The notes: generated by a model from the sequence alone, not told the origin. Numbered from the stretch's first letter, positions 41,582 through 54,065 are shown. The stretch: 64,000 nucleotides of DNA from Deinococcus radiophilus (GCF_020889625.1 NZ_CP086380.1:1816001-1880000); one strand, 5' to 3'. A program made the numbers and translations.

Positions 41582-42577
41582 ATGAGTCAGCCCGCTCCTT
41601 CTGTTTCCGTGTGTGTTCCACCTGCTGTATCCGCTGGCCTGACGCCCGCCTTTGAGCAGCAGTTGCGTGACGTGCTGCGTTCAGAAGTGGAATTTATCGA
41701 GCTGATTGGTGAAGACTTGGTGGGGGCCGGGGGCAAACGTATCCGCCCGCAGGTCACGCTGCTGGCCGCCGAAGCGCTGGGGGCCGTACCTCCCGATACT
41801 GCTGCCGTCAAGCTGGCTGTGTGTATCGAACTGCTGCACTCGGCGTCCCTGCTGCACGACGACCTGATTGACGACGCCGATACCCGCCGGGGCCAGGAAG
41901 CGGCCTTTCGGCGCTACGGCAACGTGGTGAGCGTGATGAGCGGTGACTTTATGCTCTCGCGGCTGTTGGTGCTGCTGTCGGATCTCCCCGGTTGCGCCCG
42001 GCTGACCCGCGCTTTTGGGGAAGTCGCCAGCATGGTCTGTGAAGGCGAAGTGCTGCAGTTTCAGGTGGCGGCCTACGGTAATCCGTCGTATGAGCAGTAC
42101 GAGCGGATCATCTACGGCAAGACGGCGGCGCTGCTGGAACTGGCCGCCGCTGCCCCCGCGTTGCTGCTGAATGCGGCGCCGGAGCAAGAAGCGGCCCTGC
42201 GGCAATATGGACGTGAGCTGGGCATGGCCTTTCAGCTGCGCGACGACCTGCTGGACCTGCTGGGCCGCGAAGAAGAGCTGGGCAAGCCGGTGGGCAGTGA
42301 CCTGCGCGAAGGCAAGGCCACCTGGCCGGTGCTGCGGCTGCTGGACAGCCCGGCTGGCGAAGAAGTCCGGACCATCCTGATGCGCCGCGCCGCGCCGAGT
42401 GGTGATCTGGTGCGCATCCAGACCCTGGCCGCTGAACACCACGCCGAAGCCGATACCTGGGCTGAGATCGCCCGCCGTCTGAATCTGGCCCGACAAGCGC
42501 TGGATGCTCTTCCCGGCGGCAGTGCCCGCCAGGAACTGGAAGACCTGCTGGACCGCCTGATTCCAGATCTGCACTGA
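41582..42577 (+). CDS. All-trans polyprenyl diphosphate synthase
   Basis: 331-residue prenyltransferase that builds the isoprenoid chain of menaquinone. Both aspartate-rich motifs are present: LLHDDLIDDADTRRG (first) and LRDDLLDLLG (second). GGKRIRPQVTLL, YGKTAALLELAAA and GMAFQLRDD complete the pattern. Chain length (heptaprenyl or octaprenyl) is not readable. TATACT lies 8 bases before ATG 41582. Confidence 0.93.
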   Translation: MSQPAPSVSVCVPPAVSAGLTPAFEQQLRDVLRSEVEFIELIGEDLVGAGGKRIRPQVTLLAAEALGAVPPDTAAVKLAVCIELLHSASLLHDDLIDDADTRRGQEAAFRRYGNVVSVMSGDFMLSRLLVLLSDLPGCARLTRAFGEVASMVCEGEVLQFQVAAYGNPSYEQYERIIYGKTAALLELAAAAPALLLNAAPEQEAALRQYGRELGMAFQLRDDLLDLLGREEELGKPVGSDLREGKATWPVLRLLDSPAGEEVRTILMRRAAPSGDLVRIQTLAAEHHAEADTWAEIARRLNLARQALDALPGGSARQELEDLLDRLIPDLH

Positions 42578-42756
42578 AGGTCTGAAACCAGCCCTCCTGG
42601 GCCCAACTTCTATGCAGCCCAGTGAGCTGGCGCACAGTCTTAGAGCCGCCTGAACAGGCGAAAAAATACAGTCGGTAGCGTGAAAATAAGCCGCTGTCAC
42701 TGCAGCAAGACCTGAGCACACTCCTGAGGGCCAGCGTGTATGCTCATACTGTCACG

Positions 42757-42876
42757 ATGAATCAGGCTCTCTCTTTGTTGCAGTTTTCTGGTAGGTGCTC
42801 TGGGCACCTGCCTGGCCGTATGGACCTGGCTTGGCCGTGCATCACATTCCCCCATTTTCCAAGGAGGCCCAGATGA
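42757..42876 (+). CDS. Leaderless upstream ORF overlapping gdhA, 39 codons
   Basis: ATG 42757 is 6 bases after CATACT (42745-42750) and reads [20 protein letters not shown], 39 residues, to TGA 42876, ending within the gdhA ATG (ATGA overlap). The gdhA ribosome binding site AAGGAGG lies inside its final codons. It resembles a leader peptide whose translation could expose or mask the gdhA start. The amino-acid sequence has no recognised domain; it may be only a regulatory ORF. Confidence 0.5.
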   Translation: MNQALSLLQFSGRCSGHLPGRMDLAWPCITFPHFPRRPR

Positions 42877-44117
42877 GGGTTTCAGGACTGAACTGGCAGG
42901 GGCTGATGGAACAGCTCCAAGAAGCCCTGCCTTACTGCGAAGTGACGGACCAATCACTCGCGTACTTTAAATATCCTCGCCGCAGCGTCAAGATGAACCT
43001 GCCCGTCAAGATGGATGATGGTCAGGTGCGGGTATTTCAGGGGTACCGCTCGGTACACTCCAATGCCCGCGGCCCCAGCATGGGCGGCGTACGTTTCCGC
43101 GAGGGGCTATCGCTTCACGAGTGCGAGGCCCTGGCCGCCATCATGACCCTCAAGGCCGCGGTGGCCGACCTGCCACTGGGTGGCGCCAAAGGTGGAGTGG
43201 ATGTGGACCCGGAAACCCTCAGCGCCCATGAGCAAGAAGGCCTGACCCGCCGCTTTACCTCGGAGCTGTTCGAGCTGATCGGCCCCAACGAGGACATTCT
43301 GGCGCCGGATGTGGGGACCGACTCGCAGCACATGGCCTGGATATACGACGCCTTCAACGAAGGCCGGGGAACCTCAATCAACGGCATGGTCGTGGGCAAG
43401 CCGATGGCCCTGGGTGGTTCATACGCCACCAAGGACGCCCGTGGTCAGAGCGCCGCCATGGTCACCGCCCGCGCCCTGGAAGACAGCGGTCAGGGCGTCA
43501 AGAATGCCCGCATTGCCATCTTCGGATACGGCGATGTCGGCTCCAAGGCAGCGCGGCTCCTGCAGGCGCAGGGCGCCCTGATTGTGGCTGTCAGTGACCG
43601 TCACGGGGCCATTTATTCCAGCAGTGGGCTGGACCTTCCAGCACTGGCCGAACACCGTGAGCAGGGCGGCAGCGTGTGCGGATTCGCACTGGACATTTCC
43701 AAGGATGAGCTCCTGGAGCTGGACGTGGACGCGCTGATTCTGGCCTTCGACTTTGGCACGGTGAATGCGGGCAACGCCCACAAGGTCCGGGCCACCTATC
43801 TGGTCGAAGCCACCAACCGCGCTGTGCTCCCCGAAGCCGAGCGTTACCTGCGTGAGCGCGACATTCGGGTCCTGCCTGATCTGGTCGCGGCCATCGGAGG
43901 CGTGGTGGTGAACTATGTGGAATGGGTGCAGTCGCACACCAATTTCTTCTGGACCGCCGATGAGATCGAAGCAGTGGCCGAACAGCACATCAACCGCGCA
44001 CTGGACGACGTGATGAATGTCATGGAGCAAAACGGCATTGACATGCGGACTGCGGCCTACGTGCTGGCGCTCAGCCGCCTGAACAGTGCCACCGAGATGC
44101 GCGGCGTCTACCCCTGA
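42873..44117 (+). CDS. gdhA: Glutamate dehydrogenase paralogue, probable regulatory subunit
   Basis: 414-residue Glu/Leu/Phe/Val dehydrogenase fold. Compared with the next gene, the substrate lysine in the motif RGPAKGG is replaced by Met70 (RGPSMGG); Lys94 (MTLK), Lys106 (GGAKGG) and Asp146 (APDVGT) remain. Rossmann motif [11 protein letters not shown]. In T. thermophilus a GdhA subunit without full catalytic residues regulates GdhB in a hetero-oligomer; the arrangement here is the same. AAGGAGG is 5-6 bases before ATG 42873. Confidence 0.88.
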   Translation: MRVSGLNWQGLMEQLQEALPYCEVTDQSLAYFKYPRRSVKMNLPVKMDDGQVRVFQGYRSVHSNARGPSMGGVRFREGLSLHECEALAAIMTLKAAVADLPLGGAKGGVDVDPETLSAHEQEGLTRRFTSELFELIGPNEDILAPDVGTDSQHMAWIYDAFNEGRGTSINGMVVGKPMALGGSYATKDARGQSAAMVTARALEDSGQGVKNARIAIFGYGDVGSKAARLLQAQGALIVAVSDRHGAIYSSSGLDLPALAEHREQGGSVCGFALDISKDELLELDVDALILAFDFGTVNAGNAHKVRATYLVEATNRAVLPEAERYLRERDIRVLPDLVAAIGGVVVNYVEWVQSHTNFFWTADEIEAVAEQHINRALDDVMNVMEQNGIDMRTAAYVLALSRLNSATEMRGVYP

Positions 44118-44181
44118 GTCCTGATTTTTTCCCAAGCACACTCGAGCATTCCTCAGAGCATTCCCCAGCGAAGGAGCTGCC

Positions 44182-45492
44182 ATGACCACCGAATCCCCCG
44201 CCCCCGTCAAAACATCCACCCACGATATTCCCAGCTACCTGGACCCCAACAACATCGGCGCCTACGAGATCTTCTTGGAGCAGGTCGACCGCGTGACGCC
44301 TTACTTGGGCAACCTGGCCTACTGGGTCGAAACCCTCAAGCGCCCCAAGCGCATCTTGGTGGTCGACGTGCCAATCCACTTGGACGACGGCAGCGTGGCC
44401 CACTTCGAGGGCTACCGCGTGCAGCACAACACCTCGCGTGGCCCGGCCAAAGGCGGCATCCGCTACCACCAGGACGTGAACCTCTCCGAAGTGATGGCCC
44501 TCTCAGCCTGGATGACCATCAAGAACGCCGCTGTGAACGTGCCCTACGGCGGCGGTAAGGGCGGCATCCGGATTGACCCGCGCAAATACTCGCAGGGCGA
44601 ACTGGAACGCGTGACCCGGCGCTTTACCACCGAAATCGGCCTGATTATCGGCCCAGAAAAAGACATTCCCGCCCCCGACGTCAACACCAACCCGCAAATT
44701 ATGGCCTGGATGATGGACACCTACTCCATGAATGTGGGCCGCACGGCCACCGGCGTGGTGACCGGCAAGCCCATCGCGCTGGGCGGATCGCTGGGCCGCA
44801 GTGACGCTACCGGACGCGGCGTCTTCGTGACCGGGGCCGAGGCCATGAAGAAGCTGGGGATCAACATGGAAGGCGCCCGTATTGCTGTGCAGGGCTTCGG
44901 CAACGTGGGCAACGCCGCCGCCCGCATCTTCCACGACCACGGGGCCAAGATCGTCGCCATTCAGGACGTGACCGGCACGGTGTACAGCGCCGCGGGCATT
45001 GACCCTTACAAGGCGATGGAGCACCTGAGCGCCACGGGCAAGATTACCGACCTGCCCGGCACCGACGAGCTGAGCCGCGAGGAGTTCTGGACCGTGGACT
45101 GCGACGTGCTGATTCCCGCCGCCTTGGAAAAACAGATCACCGAAGCCAATGCTGATCAGATCAAGGCCAAACTGATCGTGGAAGGCGCCAACGGCCCCAC
45201 CATCCCTGCCGCCGACGACATTCTGGCCAGCCGTGGCGTGACCGTGGTGCCGGACGTTCTGGCCAACGCGGGTGGCGTGACGGTCAGTTACTTCGAGTGG
45301 GTGCAGGACTTCAGCTCGTTCTTCTGGACCGAAGACGAGATTAACCAGCGCCTGGACCGCATCATGACCGACGCTTTCCTGAGCCTGTGGGACGTCAAGG
45401 AGCGCCACGGCGTGACCCTGCGTACCGCCGCTTACATCGTGGCGTGTACCCGCGTTCTGGAAGCACGTGCGCTGCGCGGCCTGTACCCCTGA
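44182..45492 (+). CDS. gdhB: Glutamate dehydrogenase, catalytic subunit
   Basis: 436 residues, oxidative deamination of glutamate. All key residues are present: Lys90 (RGPAKGG), Lys114 (MTIKNA), Lys126 (GGGKGG) and Asp166 (APDVNT); Rossmann motif [15 protein letters not shown] sits 6 bases before ATG. It follows gdhA by 64 bases with no terminator, so both are in one operon. A T-run hairpin ends it at 45509-45542. Confidence 0.95.
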   Translation: MTTESPAPVKTSTHDIPSYLDPNNIGAYEIFLEQVDRVTPYLGNLAYWVETLKRPKRILVVDVPIHLDDGSVAHFEGYRVQHNTSRGPAKGGIRYHQDVNLSEVMALSAWMTIKNAAVNVPYGGGKGGIRIDPRKYSQGELERVTRRFTTEIGLIIGPEKDIPAPDVNTNPQIMAWMMDTYSMNVGRTATGVVTGKPIALGGSLGRSDATGRGVFVTGAEAMKKLGINMEGARIAVQGFGNVGNAAARIFHDHGAKIVAIQDVTGTVYSAAGIDPYKAMEHLSATGKITDLPGTDELSREEFWTVDCDVLIPAALEKQITEANADQIKAKLIVEGANGPTIPAADDILASRGVTVVPDVLANAGGVTVSYFEWVQDFSSFFWTEDEINQRLDRIMTDAFLSLWDVKERHGVTLRTAAYIVACTRVLEARALRGLYP

Positions 45493-45508
45493 TTCTCAGA
45501 AGGTGTTC

Positions 45509-45542
45509 TCCGCTCCCTCCCCTTGCCGGGGGGAGTTTTTTT
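45509..45542 (+). terminator. Terminator after gdhB
   Basis: CTCCC plus CCCC and GGGGGGAG form a stem with loop TTGCC and a run of seven T, 17 bases after the stop. Confidence 0.85.
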
Positions 45543-45587
45543 GCACCTGACCTGCCACCTTCCTGAGTTCTGGCCGCATCCAATACC

Positions 45588-45627
45588 AGCGGCCCAGGTC
45601 AGAAACCAAATCCTGACCTGGGCCGCT
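45588..45627. repeat. Perfect 15-bp inverted repeat after pstS
   Basis: AGCGGCCCAGGTCAG, 10 bases, CTGACCTGGGCCGCT. It lies between the converging ends of gdhB and pstS but has no T-run on either strand, so it is a stable RNA hairpin that may stabilise or terminate the pstS message in another way. Confidence 0.75.
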
Positions 45628-45657
45628 CCCCTAGGTGTGGTTACGTTTTGTTCCCGC

Positions 45658-46911
45658 TTATTGCATGGGGTTCATGGGCTGACCGTTGAAAGTCATGCCA
45701 TTCACGATCTCCAGGGCACGTTCACGCACGGCGTCGGGCAGTTTGGCGTAGTGCAGGCCCTCGTGGTAGCCCTGACCGCTGGTCAGCATCCACTGCAGCA
45801 GGTGCTGCAACCGCTCGCCCTGGGCCTTGTCGCGGCCAGCGTAGTTCTGCTCAGGGTAGACCAGCAAGTAGGTGTAGGACGCCATCGGATACACGCCTTC
45901 GCCTTCAGCGTTGGTCACGCTGCCGCGCATGTCTTCAGGCAGTTCAGAAGCGGCGGCGGCGGCAGTCACACCTTCCAGGCTGGGCTGCATGAACTCACCC
46001 GCAGCGTTCTGGATGGCCATCATGGGCATGTTGTTCTGCTGTGCGTAGGCTTCTTCGATATAGCCCAGAGCGCCGGGGGTGTTCTGCACCAGGCCAGCTA
46101 CGCCGTCGTTGCCCTTGGCGGCGCTGCCCACCGTCCAGTTGACCGAGTTGCCCATGCCCACGCTGTCGCTGAACTCAGGGCTGACTTTGCTCAGGAAGTC
46201 GGTAAACACGGCGGTGGTGCCCGAGGAGTCGGAGCGGCGAGCCACGGTGATTGGCAGCCCGGGCAGTTCCACGCCTTCGTTCAGTTCCAGAATGGCGGGA
46301 TCGTTCCAAGTGGTGATCTTGCCCAGGAAGATGTCGGCCAGGACAGGGCCGGTCATCTTGAGGGTGGTGGCAGGGTCCAGGCCGGGAACGTTGTAGGTGG
46401 CGGTGACCGCACCCAGGGCCATGGGGATGTGGGCAATTTCGCCGGGCGCACTGGCCAGCTTCTCGTCGTCCATGGCATTGTCGCTGGCGCCGAAGTCCAC
46501 CGTCTGTTCGATGATCTGCTTCTGGCCGGTGCCTGAACCCACCGACTGGTAGTTCACGCTCACGCCGACTTCTTTGCCATACTCGTCAAACATCTTGGAG
46601 TACAGGGGAAAGGGGAAAGAAGCACCTGCGCCGGTCAGGTTGCCATCGGCGTGGGGCGCAGCAGGCGCACTCAGGCCAGCCGCAGCGCCAGCATTGGCCG
46701 CAGCGTCAGTTACAGCCTCGCCTGCATCGGTGGCCGCTTCGGTGACCGTCTCAGCAGCGGCTTCGGTGGCCGTCTCGGTGGTCGTGGTGGTGGTCGCAGT
46801 GGCCGCCTCGCCCGTCTCTTGGGTGGTGGTCGTGGTGGTGGCCGGCTCGGAGCAGGCGAACAGCATGGCCGTCAGCGGCAGCAAGAACAGGTGCTTGGCA
46901 GTCAATTTCAT
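45658..46911 (-). CDS. pstS: Phosphate-binding lipoprotein PstS
   Basis: Substrate-binding protein of the high-affinity phosphate ABC transporter, 417 residues. Signal with lipobox LTAMLFACSE, a roughly 70-residue Thr/Ala/Glu linker, then the PstS fold: GAGASFPFPLYSKM, VNYQSVGSGTGQKQI, VDFGASD and RRSDSSGTTAVFTDFL. The transporter genes pstCAB are not in the window. TAGACT ends 6 bases before ATG 46911; a Pho-box-like repeat sits at the -35 position. Confidence 0.95.
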   Translation of the reverse strand: MKLTAKHLFLLPLTAMLFACSEPATTTTTTQETGEAATATTTTTTETATEAAAETVTEAATDAGEAVTDAAANAGAAAGLSAPAAPHADGNLTGAGASFPFPLYSKMFDEYGKEVGVSVNYQSVGSGTGQKQIIEQTVDFGASDNAMDDEKLASAPGEIAHIPMALGAVTATYNVPGLDPATTLKMTGPVLADIFLGKITTWNDPAILELNEGVELPGLPITVARRSDSSGTTAVFTDFLSKVSPEFSDSVGMGNSVNWTVGSAAKGNDGVAGLVQNTPGALGYIEEAYAQQNNMPMMAIQNAAGEFMQPSLEGVTAAAAASELPEDMRGSVTNAEGEGVYPMASYTYLLVYPEQNYAGRDKAQGERLQHLLQWMLTSGQGYHEGLHYAKLPDAVRERALEIVNGMTFNGQPMNPMQ

Positions 46912-46931
46912 GCGGCGAGTCTAGGGAGGGT

Positions 46932-46949
46932 GTGTCAGCATTCTGTCAG
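46932..46949 (-). promoter_or_regulatory. Pho-box-like direct repeat at the pstS promoter
   Basis: GTGTCAG, 4 bases, CTGTCAG on the plus strand: two 7-bp half-sites at an 11-bp period, like the E. coli Pho box CTGTCAT-N4-CTGTCAC. It begins 9 bases upstream of TAGACT (46918-46923), at the place of the -35. This suggests PhoB-type control of pstS. Confidence 0.6.
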
Positions 46950-47048
46950 CCCGGAGGCGTTTACATCGTCTCTAACGTCATTTTAACGGTTACTTGCCCT
47001 CTGTAAACTTTTGAGGCCGTCCAGCTCCTCCGTGCCAAATTATGGCCA

Positions 47049-47076
47049 CCCTGAGCCAGCAAGTGAATGCTCAGGG
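47049..47076. repeat. Perfect 8-bp inverted repeat after the carboxylase gene
   Basis: CCCTGAGC, 12 bases, GCTCAGGG, 22 bases beyond the carboxylase stop on the minus strand. There is no T-run, so termination is uncertain. Confidence 0.45.
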
Positions 47077-47097
47077 CAGTGCACATGACTCCCGGAA

Positions 47098-48669
<1,572 letters not shown>

Positions 48670-48785
48670 GGGGGTAGTCTAGCGGGTGGGACGCAGGCAG
48701 ACGCAGAGGGGCCGGCGCAGTGAAGGTCGGAGCGCAGGGCGGGGGCGCGACCTCAAATCCCTGCGACCCTCAGACACTGTGAACC

Positions 48786-49670
48786 TCAGCCCAGCATCTT
48801 GAGTTCACTCAGCCCCGACAGGAACTCGCGCTCCGGGTACTCCTCGGCGTCGAAGCCCCGGTCGCCCTCGGCCGGCTGCACGCTCAGGCCGGCGAAGTCG
48901 TACAGCTCCGCGTCGAGCAGGTGGCTGGGGGTCACGCGGGTCAGCGAACGCAGAATGTTATTCAGGCGGCCCGGATGCTCACGCTCCCAGCCTGCCAGCA
49001 TCTCCCCCACCACTTTGCGCTGCAAGTTCTCCTGGCTGCCGCACAGAGTGCAGGGGATGATGGGAAACCCTTTGGCCCCCGCGTAGGCCACAATCTGGCT
49101 CTCTGCCACGTAGGCCAGCGGGCGAATCACCACGTTGGTGCCGTCGTCCGATTGCAGCTTGGGCGGCATGGCCTTGAGGCGAGCGCCAAAAAACATGTTC
49201 ATGAACAGCGTCTGCAAAATATCGTCGCGGTGGTGGCCCAGCGCAATCTTGGTGGCCCCGATGCGGCGGGCGTGCGCGTACAGGATGCCCCGGCGCAGGC
49301 GGCTGCACAGACTACAGGTGGTCTTGCCTTCGGGCACCTTTTCCTTCACCACGCTGTAGGTGTCCTCGGTCAGGATGTCGTACGGCACGCCCAGTTCAGA
49401 CAGGTAACGCGGCAGCACGTCCTTCGGGAAGCCCGGCTGGCCCTGGTCCAGGTTCACCGCCACTACCTCGAAGCGGACCGGCGCCCGCTTCTGGAGGTGC
49501 AGCAGCACGTCCAGCAGGGTGTAACTATCCTTGCCGCCCGAGAGGCACACCATGACCTTGTCGCCGTCCTCAATCATCCCGAAGTCGCCGGTGGCCTGCC
49601 CGGCGGCCTTGGTGATAGGACGGAAGAACTCGTCGGTGGTGGGTGGAAGATGGTGGATGGAATTAGCCAT
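48786..49670 (-). CDS. ttcA: tRNA 2-thiocytidine synthase TtcA
   Basis: Thiolates C32 of tRNA in an ATP- and Fe-S-dependent reaction. 294 residues with the PP-loop [13 protein letters not shown], the cluster cysteines in [15 protein letters not shown] and [10 protein letters not shown], and [20 protein letters not shown], all TtcA signatures. The ATG at 49670 has no promoter hexamer or RBS directly before it; the nearest leaderless promoter instead drives a 13-codon ORF that overlaps it by 8 bases. Confidence 0.93.
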   Translation of the reverse strand: MANSIHHLPPTTDEFFRPITKAAGQATGDFGMIEDGDKVMVCLSGGKDSYTLLDVLLHLQKRAPVRFEVVAVNLDQGQPGFPKDVLPRYLSELGVPYDILTEDTYSVVKEKVPEGKTTCSLCSRLRRGILYAHARRIGATKIALGHHRDDILQTLFMNMFFGARLKAMPPKLQSDDGTNVVIRPLAYVAESQIVAYAGAKGFPIIPCTLCGSQENLQRKVVGEMLAGWEREHPGRLNNILRSLTRVTPSHLLDAELYDFAGLSVQPAEGDRGFDAEEYPEREFLSGLSELKMLG

Positions 49671-49704
49671 AAGTGTTTGCGGGAGAGGAAAAGGGCCAAA
49701 ACAT
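49663..49704 (-). CDS. 13-codon leaderless upstream ORF overlapping ttcA
   Basis: ATG 49704 is 7 bases after TAGAAT and encodes [13 protein letters not shown] followed by TAA; the stop lies within the first codons of ttcA. Reading it would bring ribosomes to the ttcA start, so it may couple translation of ttcA. The peptide itself need not have a function. Confidence 0.5.
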   Translation of the reverse strand: MFWPFSSPANTYG

Positions 49705-49780
49705 GGTCAGCATTCTAGGTGATCCGCCTTAAGTTTCCGCCCCCACCGTCCGTCAACCATCTTCCAGCACGGGCGCAAAC

Positions 49781-51001
49781 CTAGTTCACCAGCTTGGTCT
49801 TGTTCGCCACGAAATCCATCAGCACGTACTGGCCGATGTTCTGCGGCGTGGTGAAGTATGCCTTGCCGCGCGTCATCTCGGCCACCCGGCGCACGAAGGC
49901 CAGAAGGTCCGGGTCCTGCGCCAGCATGAAGGTGTTCACCTGAATCCCGCTGCGGCGGCAGTTGGCGACCTCGCGCAGGGTCGCGCCCATCACGTAGGGG
50001 TCCAGGCCGTAGGGGTTCTTGTAGATGCGGCCGTCGGGCAGGGTGAGCGCGGAAGGCTTGCCGTCGGTAATCATCACGATCTGCTTCATGTCCTTGTTCT
50101 CGCGCCGCAGCAGCTGCTGCGCCAGCCGCAGCCCGCCTGCCGTGTTGGTGTGGTACGGCCCGATTTGCGCCTGGGCCAGTTTGGACACCGGCACCTCCTC
50201 GGCCGAGTCGTGGAACAGCACGAACTTGACCGTGTCGCCCGCGTACTGGGTGCGAATCAGGTGGGCCAGCGCCAGCGCGACCTGTTTGGCCGGCGTGAAG
50301 CGGTCCTCGCCATACAGAATCATGGAGTGCGAGCAGTCCAGCATCACCACGGTGGCCGCCGAGGAATGGTATTCGGCCTGCCGGATGACCAGGTCCGATT
50401 CCTCCAGCTGCTCGAAGCCCTTGCCCATCACGTTGCCGAGGGTGGCGGTGGTGTCCAGGTTGAGGGTGTCGCCGAACTCGTAGTTCTTCAGCTCGCCGGA
50501 CATCTCTATTCCGCTGGCGTAGTCGCGGGTGTCGTGCGAGCCGGCCCCGGAATGGCCGAGACCGCCCATCAGGTCGCGCAGCGACCGGTAGCCCAGGAAG
50601 TCGATGCTCTTGTCGGTCAGCTGGAAGGTGGCCTCGCCGCCCTCGCCCGCGCCGCCTTGGCCCCCGCCGTCCTCGCCCAGCTCTTTGCGGATAAAGCCTT
50701 CTTCCTGCAACTTGTCCATCAGCCGCTCAATCTGCTGCCCGATACGCGTCTGGGAGATGTCGTCGGCCTGGAGGGCTTCGAGCAGCTGGTCTTCGGGAAT
50801 CATGTTCCGCTCGGCCAGCGCTTCAAGAATGGCGTCAAACAGGTCATCCATGCTGGGGCGGGCGTCCGGGTCGGGGTCGTAGGGGTCGTTGAAGCCCTGG
50901 CCCAGCAAGGCTTCTTGGATCATCTGCATCAGCTCGCTGGCTTCCAGGGAGTCCAGTTCGCCCTCGAAGCGGCTGTAACGGGTCGTCTTGCCTGTGGTCA
51001 T
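49781..51001 (-). CDS. VWA-domain protein
   Basis: 406 residues. A predicted helical N-terminal half with an acidic Gly-rich region ([14 protein letters not shown]) is followed by a von Willebrand A domain with MIDAS residues DCSHSM, T in [10 protein letters not shown] and D in MITDGKPSA. Such proteins often act with a MoxR-type AAA ATPase, but none is here. ATG 51001 has GGGGGC 9 bases upstream; a longer frame to 51073 is possible. Confidence 0.85.
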   Translation of the reverse strand: MTTGKTTRYSRFEGELDSLEASELMQMIQEALLGQGFNDPYDPDPDARPSMDDLFDAILEALAERNMIPEDQLLEALQADDISQTRIGQQIERLMDKLQEEGFIRKELGEDGGGQGGAGEGGEATFQLTDKSIDFLGYRSLRDLMGGLGHSGAGSHDTRDYASGIEMSGELKNYEFGDTLNLDTTATLGNVMGKGFEQLEESDLVIRQAEYHSSAATVVMLDCSHSMILYGEDRFTPAKQVALALAHLIRTQYAGDTVKFVLFHDSAEEVPVSKLAQAQIGPYHTNTAGGLRLAQQLLRRENKDMKQIVMITDGKPSALTLPDGRIYKNPYGLDPYVMGATLREVANCRRSGIQVNTFMLAQDPDLLAFVRRVAEMTRGKAYFTTPQNIGQYVLMDFVANKTKLVN

Positions 51002-51285
51002 GCGGTGCTGCCCCCTTTGCCTGCGGTCAGGCCGTACTTGGTCATGTGTGCCAGCCATCATGACAGCCTGCATGACCTGCCTTTGTAATCACTGGATGGA
51101 CGGTCAGGCCAGACATCTTGGAAAGTGTGGAAGATGAAGCGGGACTCAGGGTCAGCATCCCGTAAGCTGCCCTAACCTAAACTGGCAAACAGAAGCTGTG
51201 TCATGGAGACGCCAACCCACAGGTGACCCGCTGATATGACTTTTGCCTTGATAACAGGCGACACTCCATTCTGGGAGGAACCCCG

Positions 51286-51828
51286 ATGAACCGAATCCGA
51301 CTGACCCTTGCCGCTGCCCTGCTTACCCTGAGTGCCCTGCCCGCGCTGGCACAGACCACTGCTTCTGCTGGCACCACGACCCAGACGGCTCAGGCGACCC
51401 AGACCAGTCCACTGCAACTGGTGCTGAACGACTATCTGGTGACCAGCGTGCGTGGAGTAGGTGGCCGCGTCACCGAACGCCTGAACCCCGACGCCACCCG
51501 CGCCCGTCCCGGCGACGTGATTCAGTACGAAGTGAGCGCCAAGAACACCTCACAGCGCACCCTGCAACATGCCCGTCCAGTGCTGGCTGTTCCCGCTGGC
51601 ACCGTCTTTGTGGCCTCGGCAGGCGGGTCGCAGAATGTGACGACCGAGTATTCCTTTGACGGCGGCAAGACTTTTGGGGCAGCCCCGCTATTTAAGACCG
51701 TGGTGGTCAACGGCACCAGTCAGCGCGTGCAGGTGCAGCCCAGCGAATACACCAATGTCCGCTGGACCGTGGCCCGCCTCGCGCCCGGCGAAGCCTACAA
51801 AATGGTGCTGCGCGTCCGCGTGCGCTGA
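51286..51828 (+). CDS. Secreted DUF11-like beta-domain protein
   Basis: 180 residues: signal peptide (LTLAAALLTLSALPALA), a Thr/Gln-rich spacer, and a single DUF11-like Ig domain (RPGDVIQYEVSAKNTSQRTL, VPAGTVFVASAGG, TVARLAPGEAYKMVLRVRV). It is periplasmic or cell-surface, role unknown. GGGAGG lies 7 bases before ATG 51286. A terminator at 51843-51882 follows. Confidence 0.82.
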   Translation: MNRIRLTLAAALLTLSALPALAQTTASAGTTTQTAQATQTSPLQLVLNDYLVTSVRGVGGRVTERLNPDATRARPGDVIQYEVSAKNTSQRTLQHARPVLAVPAGTVFVASAGGSQNVTTEYSFDGGKTFGAAPLFKTVVVNGTSQRVQVQPSEYTNVRWTVARLAPGEAYKMVLRVRVR

Positions 51829-51842
51829 AGACCAGACGGATA

Positions 51843-51882
51843 AAAAGCGCCGACGAGCATCTGCATTGGCGGCGCTTTTTTG
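51843..51882 (+). terminator. Terminator after the DUF11-like gene (shared with folE)
   Basis: AAGCGCCG and CGGCGCTT are perfect arms with a T-run on the plus strand, and an A-run mirrored on the other, between the convergent stop codons. Confidence 0.85.
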
Positions 51883-51907
51883 CGTCTGGGTCAGCGATTC
51901 ACCGATC

Positions 51908-52519
51908 TCAGCGGTTTCGCAGCGTGCCCTGCACCGCGCTCATGAACTCGGCGCGGGTACGTGGATCGTTACGGAACAGGCCCCGCATGGCCGAGGTGGT
52001 CGTGCTGGAGTTCTGCTTCTGCACGCCGCGCATCGCCATACACAGGTGAATGCCTTCCATCAGCACCGCAACCCCCTTGGGTTCGAGCAATTCTTCAATG
52101 GCGTCAGCGACCTGGGTGGTGATGCGCTCCTGCACCTGTAAGCGGCGTGAATAGAGGTCCACGATTCTGGCGAACTTGCTCAGGCCCAGAATCTTATCGC
52201 CGGGAATATAGGCGACGTGGGCGCGGCCATAGAAGGGCAACATGTGATGTTCGCACATCGAATAAAACTCGATGTCTTTGACAATCACCATTTCGCTGCC
52301 CTCGGCGGCAAAGACAGCGCTGCCTGCGGCATCTTCCAGGGTCTGCCCGTAGCCGGCGGTCAGAAACCCCCAGGCTTTGGCGACCCGGTGTGGCGTGCGC
52401 TGTAACCCCTCGCGGTCCGGGTCTTCTCCGATGGCCGAGAGCCAGTCGCGGGTCAGGCCGGACAGACCTGGCACTTCTATCTGCTCGTCGGCAGCACTGA
52501 TGTTGGGTGGGGTGGTCAA
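51908..52519 (-). CDS. folE: GTP cyclohydrolase I
   Basis: First enzyme of folate synthesis, GTP to dihydroneopterin triphosphate. 203 residues with the zinc and active-site signatures [20 protein letters not shown] and [42 protein letters not shown]. The start is a TTG (52519) with AAGGAAGCGAG before it; no ATG fits. A structured leader of about 150 bases lies upstream. Confidence 0.94.
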   Translation of the reverse strand: MTTPPNISAADEQIEVPGLSGLTRDWLSAIGEDPDREGLQRTPHRVAKAWGFLTAGYGQTLEDAAGSAVFAAEGSEMVIVKDIEFYSMCEHHMLPFYGRAHVAYIPGDKILGLSKFARIVDLYSRRLQVQERITTQVADAIEELLEPKGVAVLMEGIHLCMAMRGVQKQNSSTTTSAMRGLFRNDPRTRAEFMSAVQGTLRNR

Positions 52520-52555
52520 CTCGCTTCCTTTCTCATGGCCTGCAGTCTGCCTTAT

Positions 52556-52623
52556 GCGGGTTCCGTCGGTTGCCTATGCCATTACGAAAAGATGCTTTGG
52601 CACGCTCCAGGTGTGGAACCCGC
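52556..52623 (-). promoter_or_regulatory. Nested hairpins in the folE leader
   Basis: GCGGGTTCC (52556-52564) pairs perfectly with GGAACCCGC (52615-52623) around a 50-base interior that contains TGCC/GGCA (52577-52580 and 52599-52602). It could be a cis-acting RNA controlling folE; I match it to no riboswitch class with certainty. Confidence 0.45.
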
Positions 52624-52647
52624 TTTTCTTCTCATCCCTTTGGCTGA

Positions 52648-52665
52648 GTTAAATCATTATTTAAC
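52648..52665. promoter_or_regulatory. AT-rich perfect palindrome near the folE promoter
   Basis: GTTAAAT, CATT, ATTTAAC: a 7-bp inverted repeat, strikingly AT-rich for this genome, between the purA stop and the folE leader. It looks like a transcription factor operator. Confidence 0.5.
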
Positions 52666-52711
52666 CCAACCGATGGCAGGAAGGTCAGTCCCAGCTCGCC
52701 GGACCAGAGCG

Positions 52712-53929
<1,218 letters not shown>

Positions 53930-54065
53930 TTCAGCCCTCCTTTGGTTGGGCAGCCGGGCCACGTCCCAGGCACGTTCGGCGTACCTGAGGGCCACATGGC
54001 TGCAACTCCGGTTACACGCGGCTTCACCTCACGGCCACCTGACCAGCTGGCCTGCGGCGGGGGTC

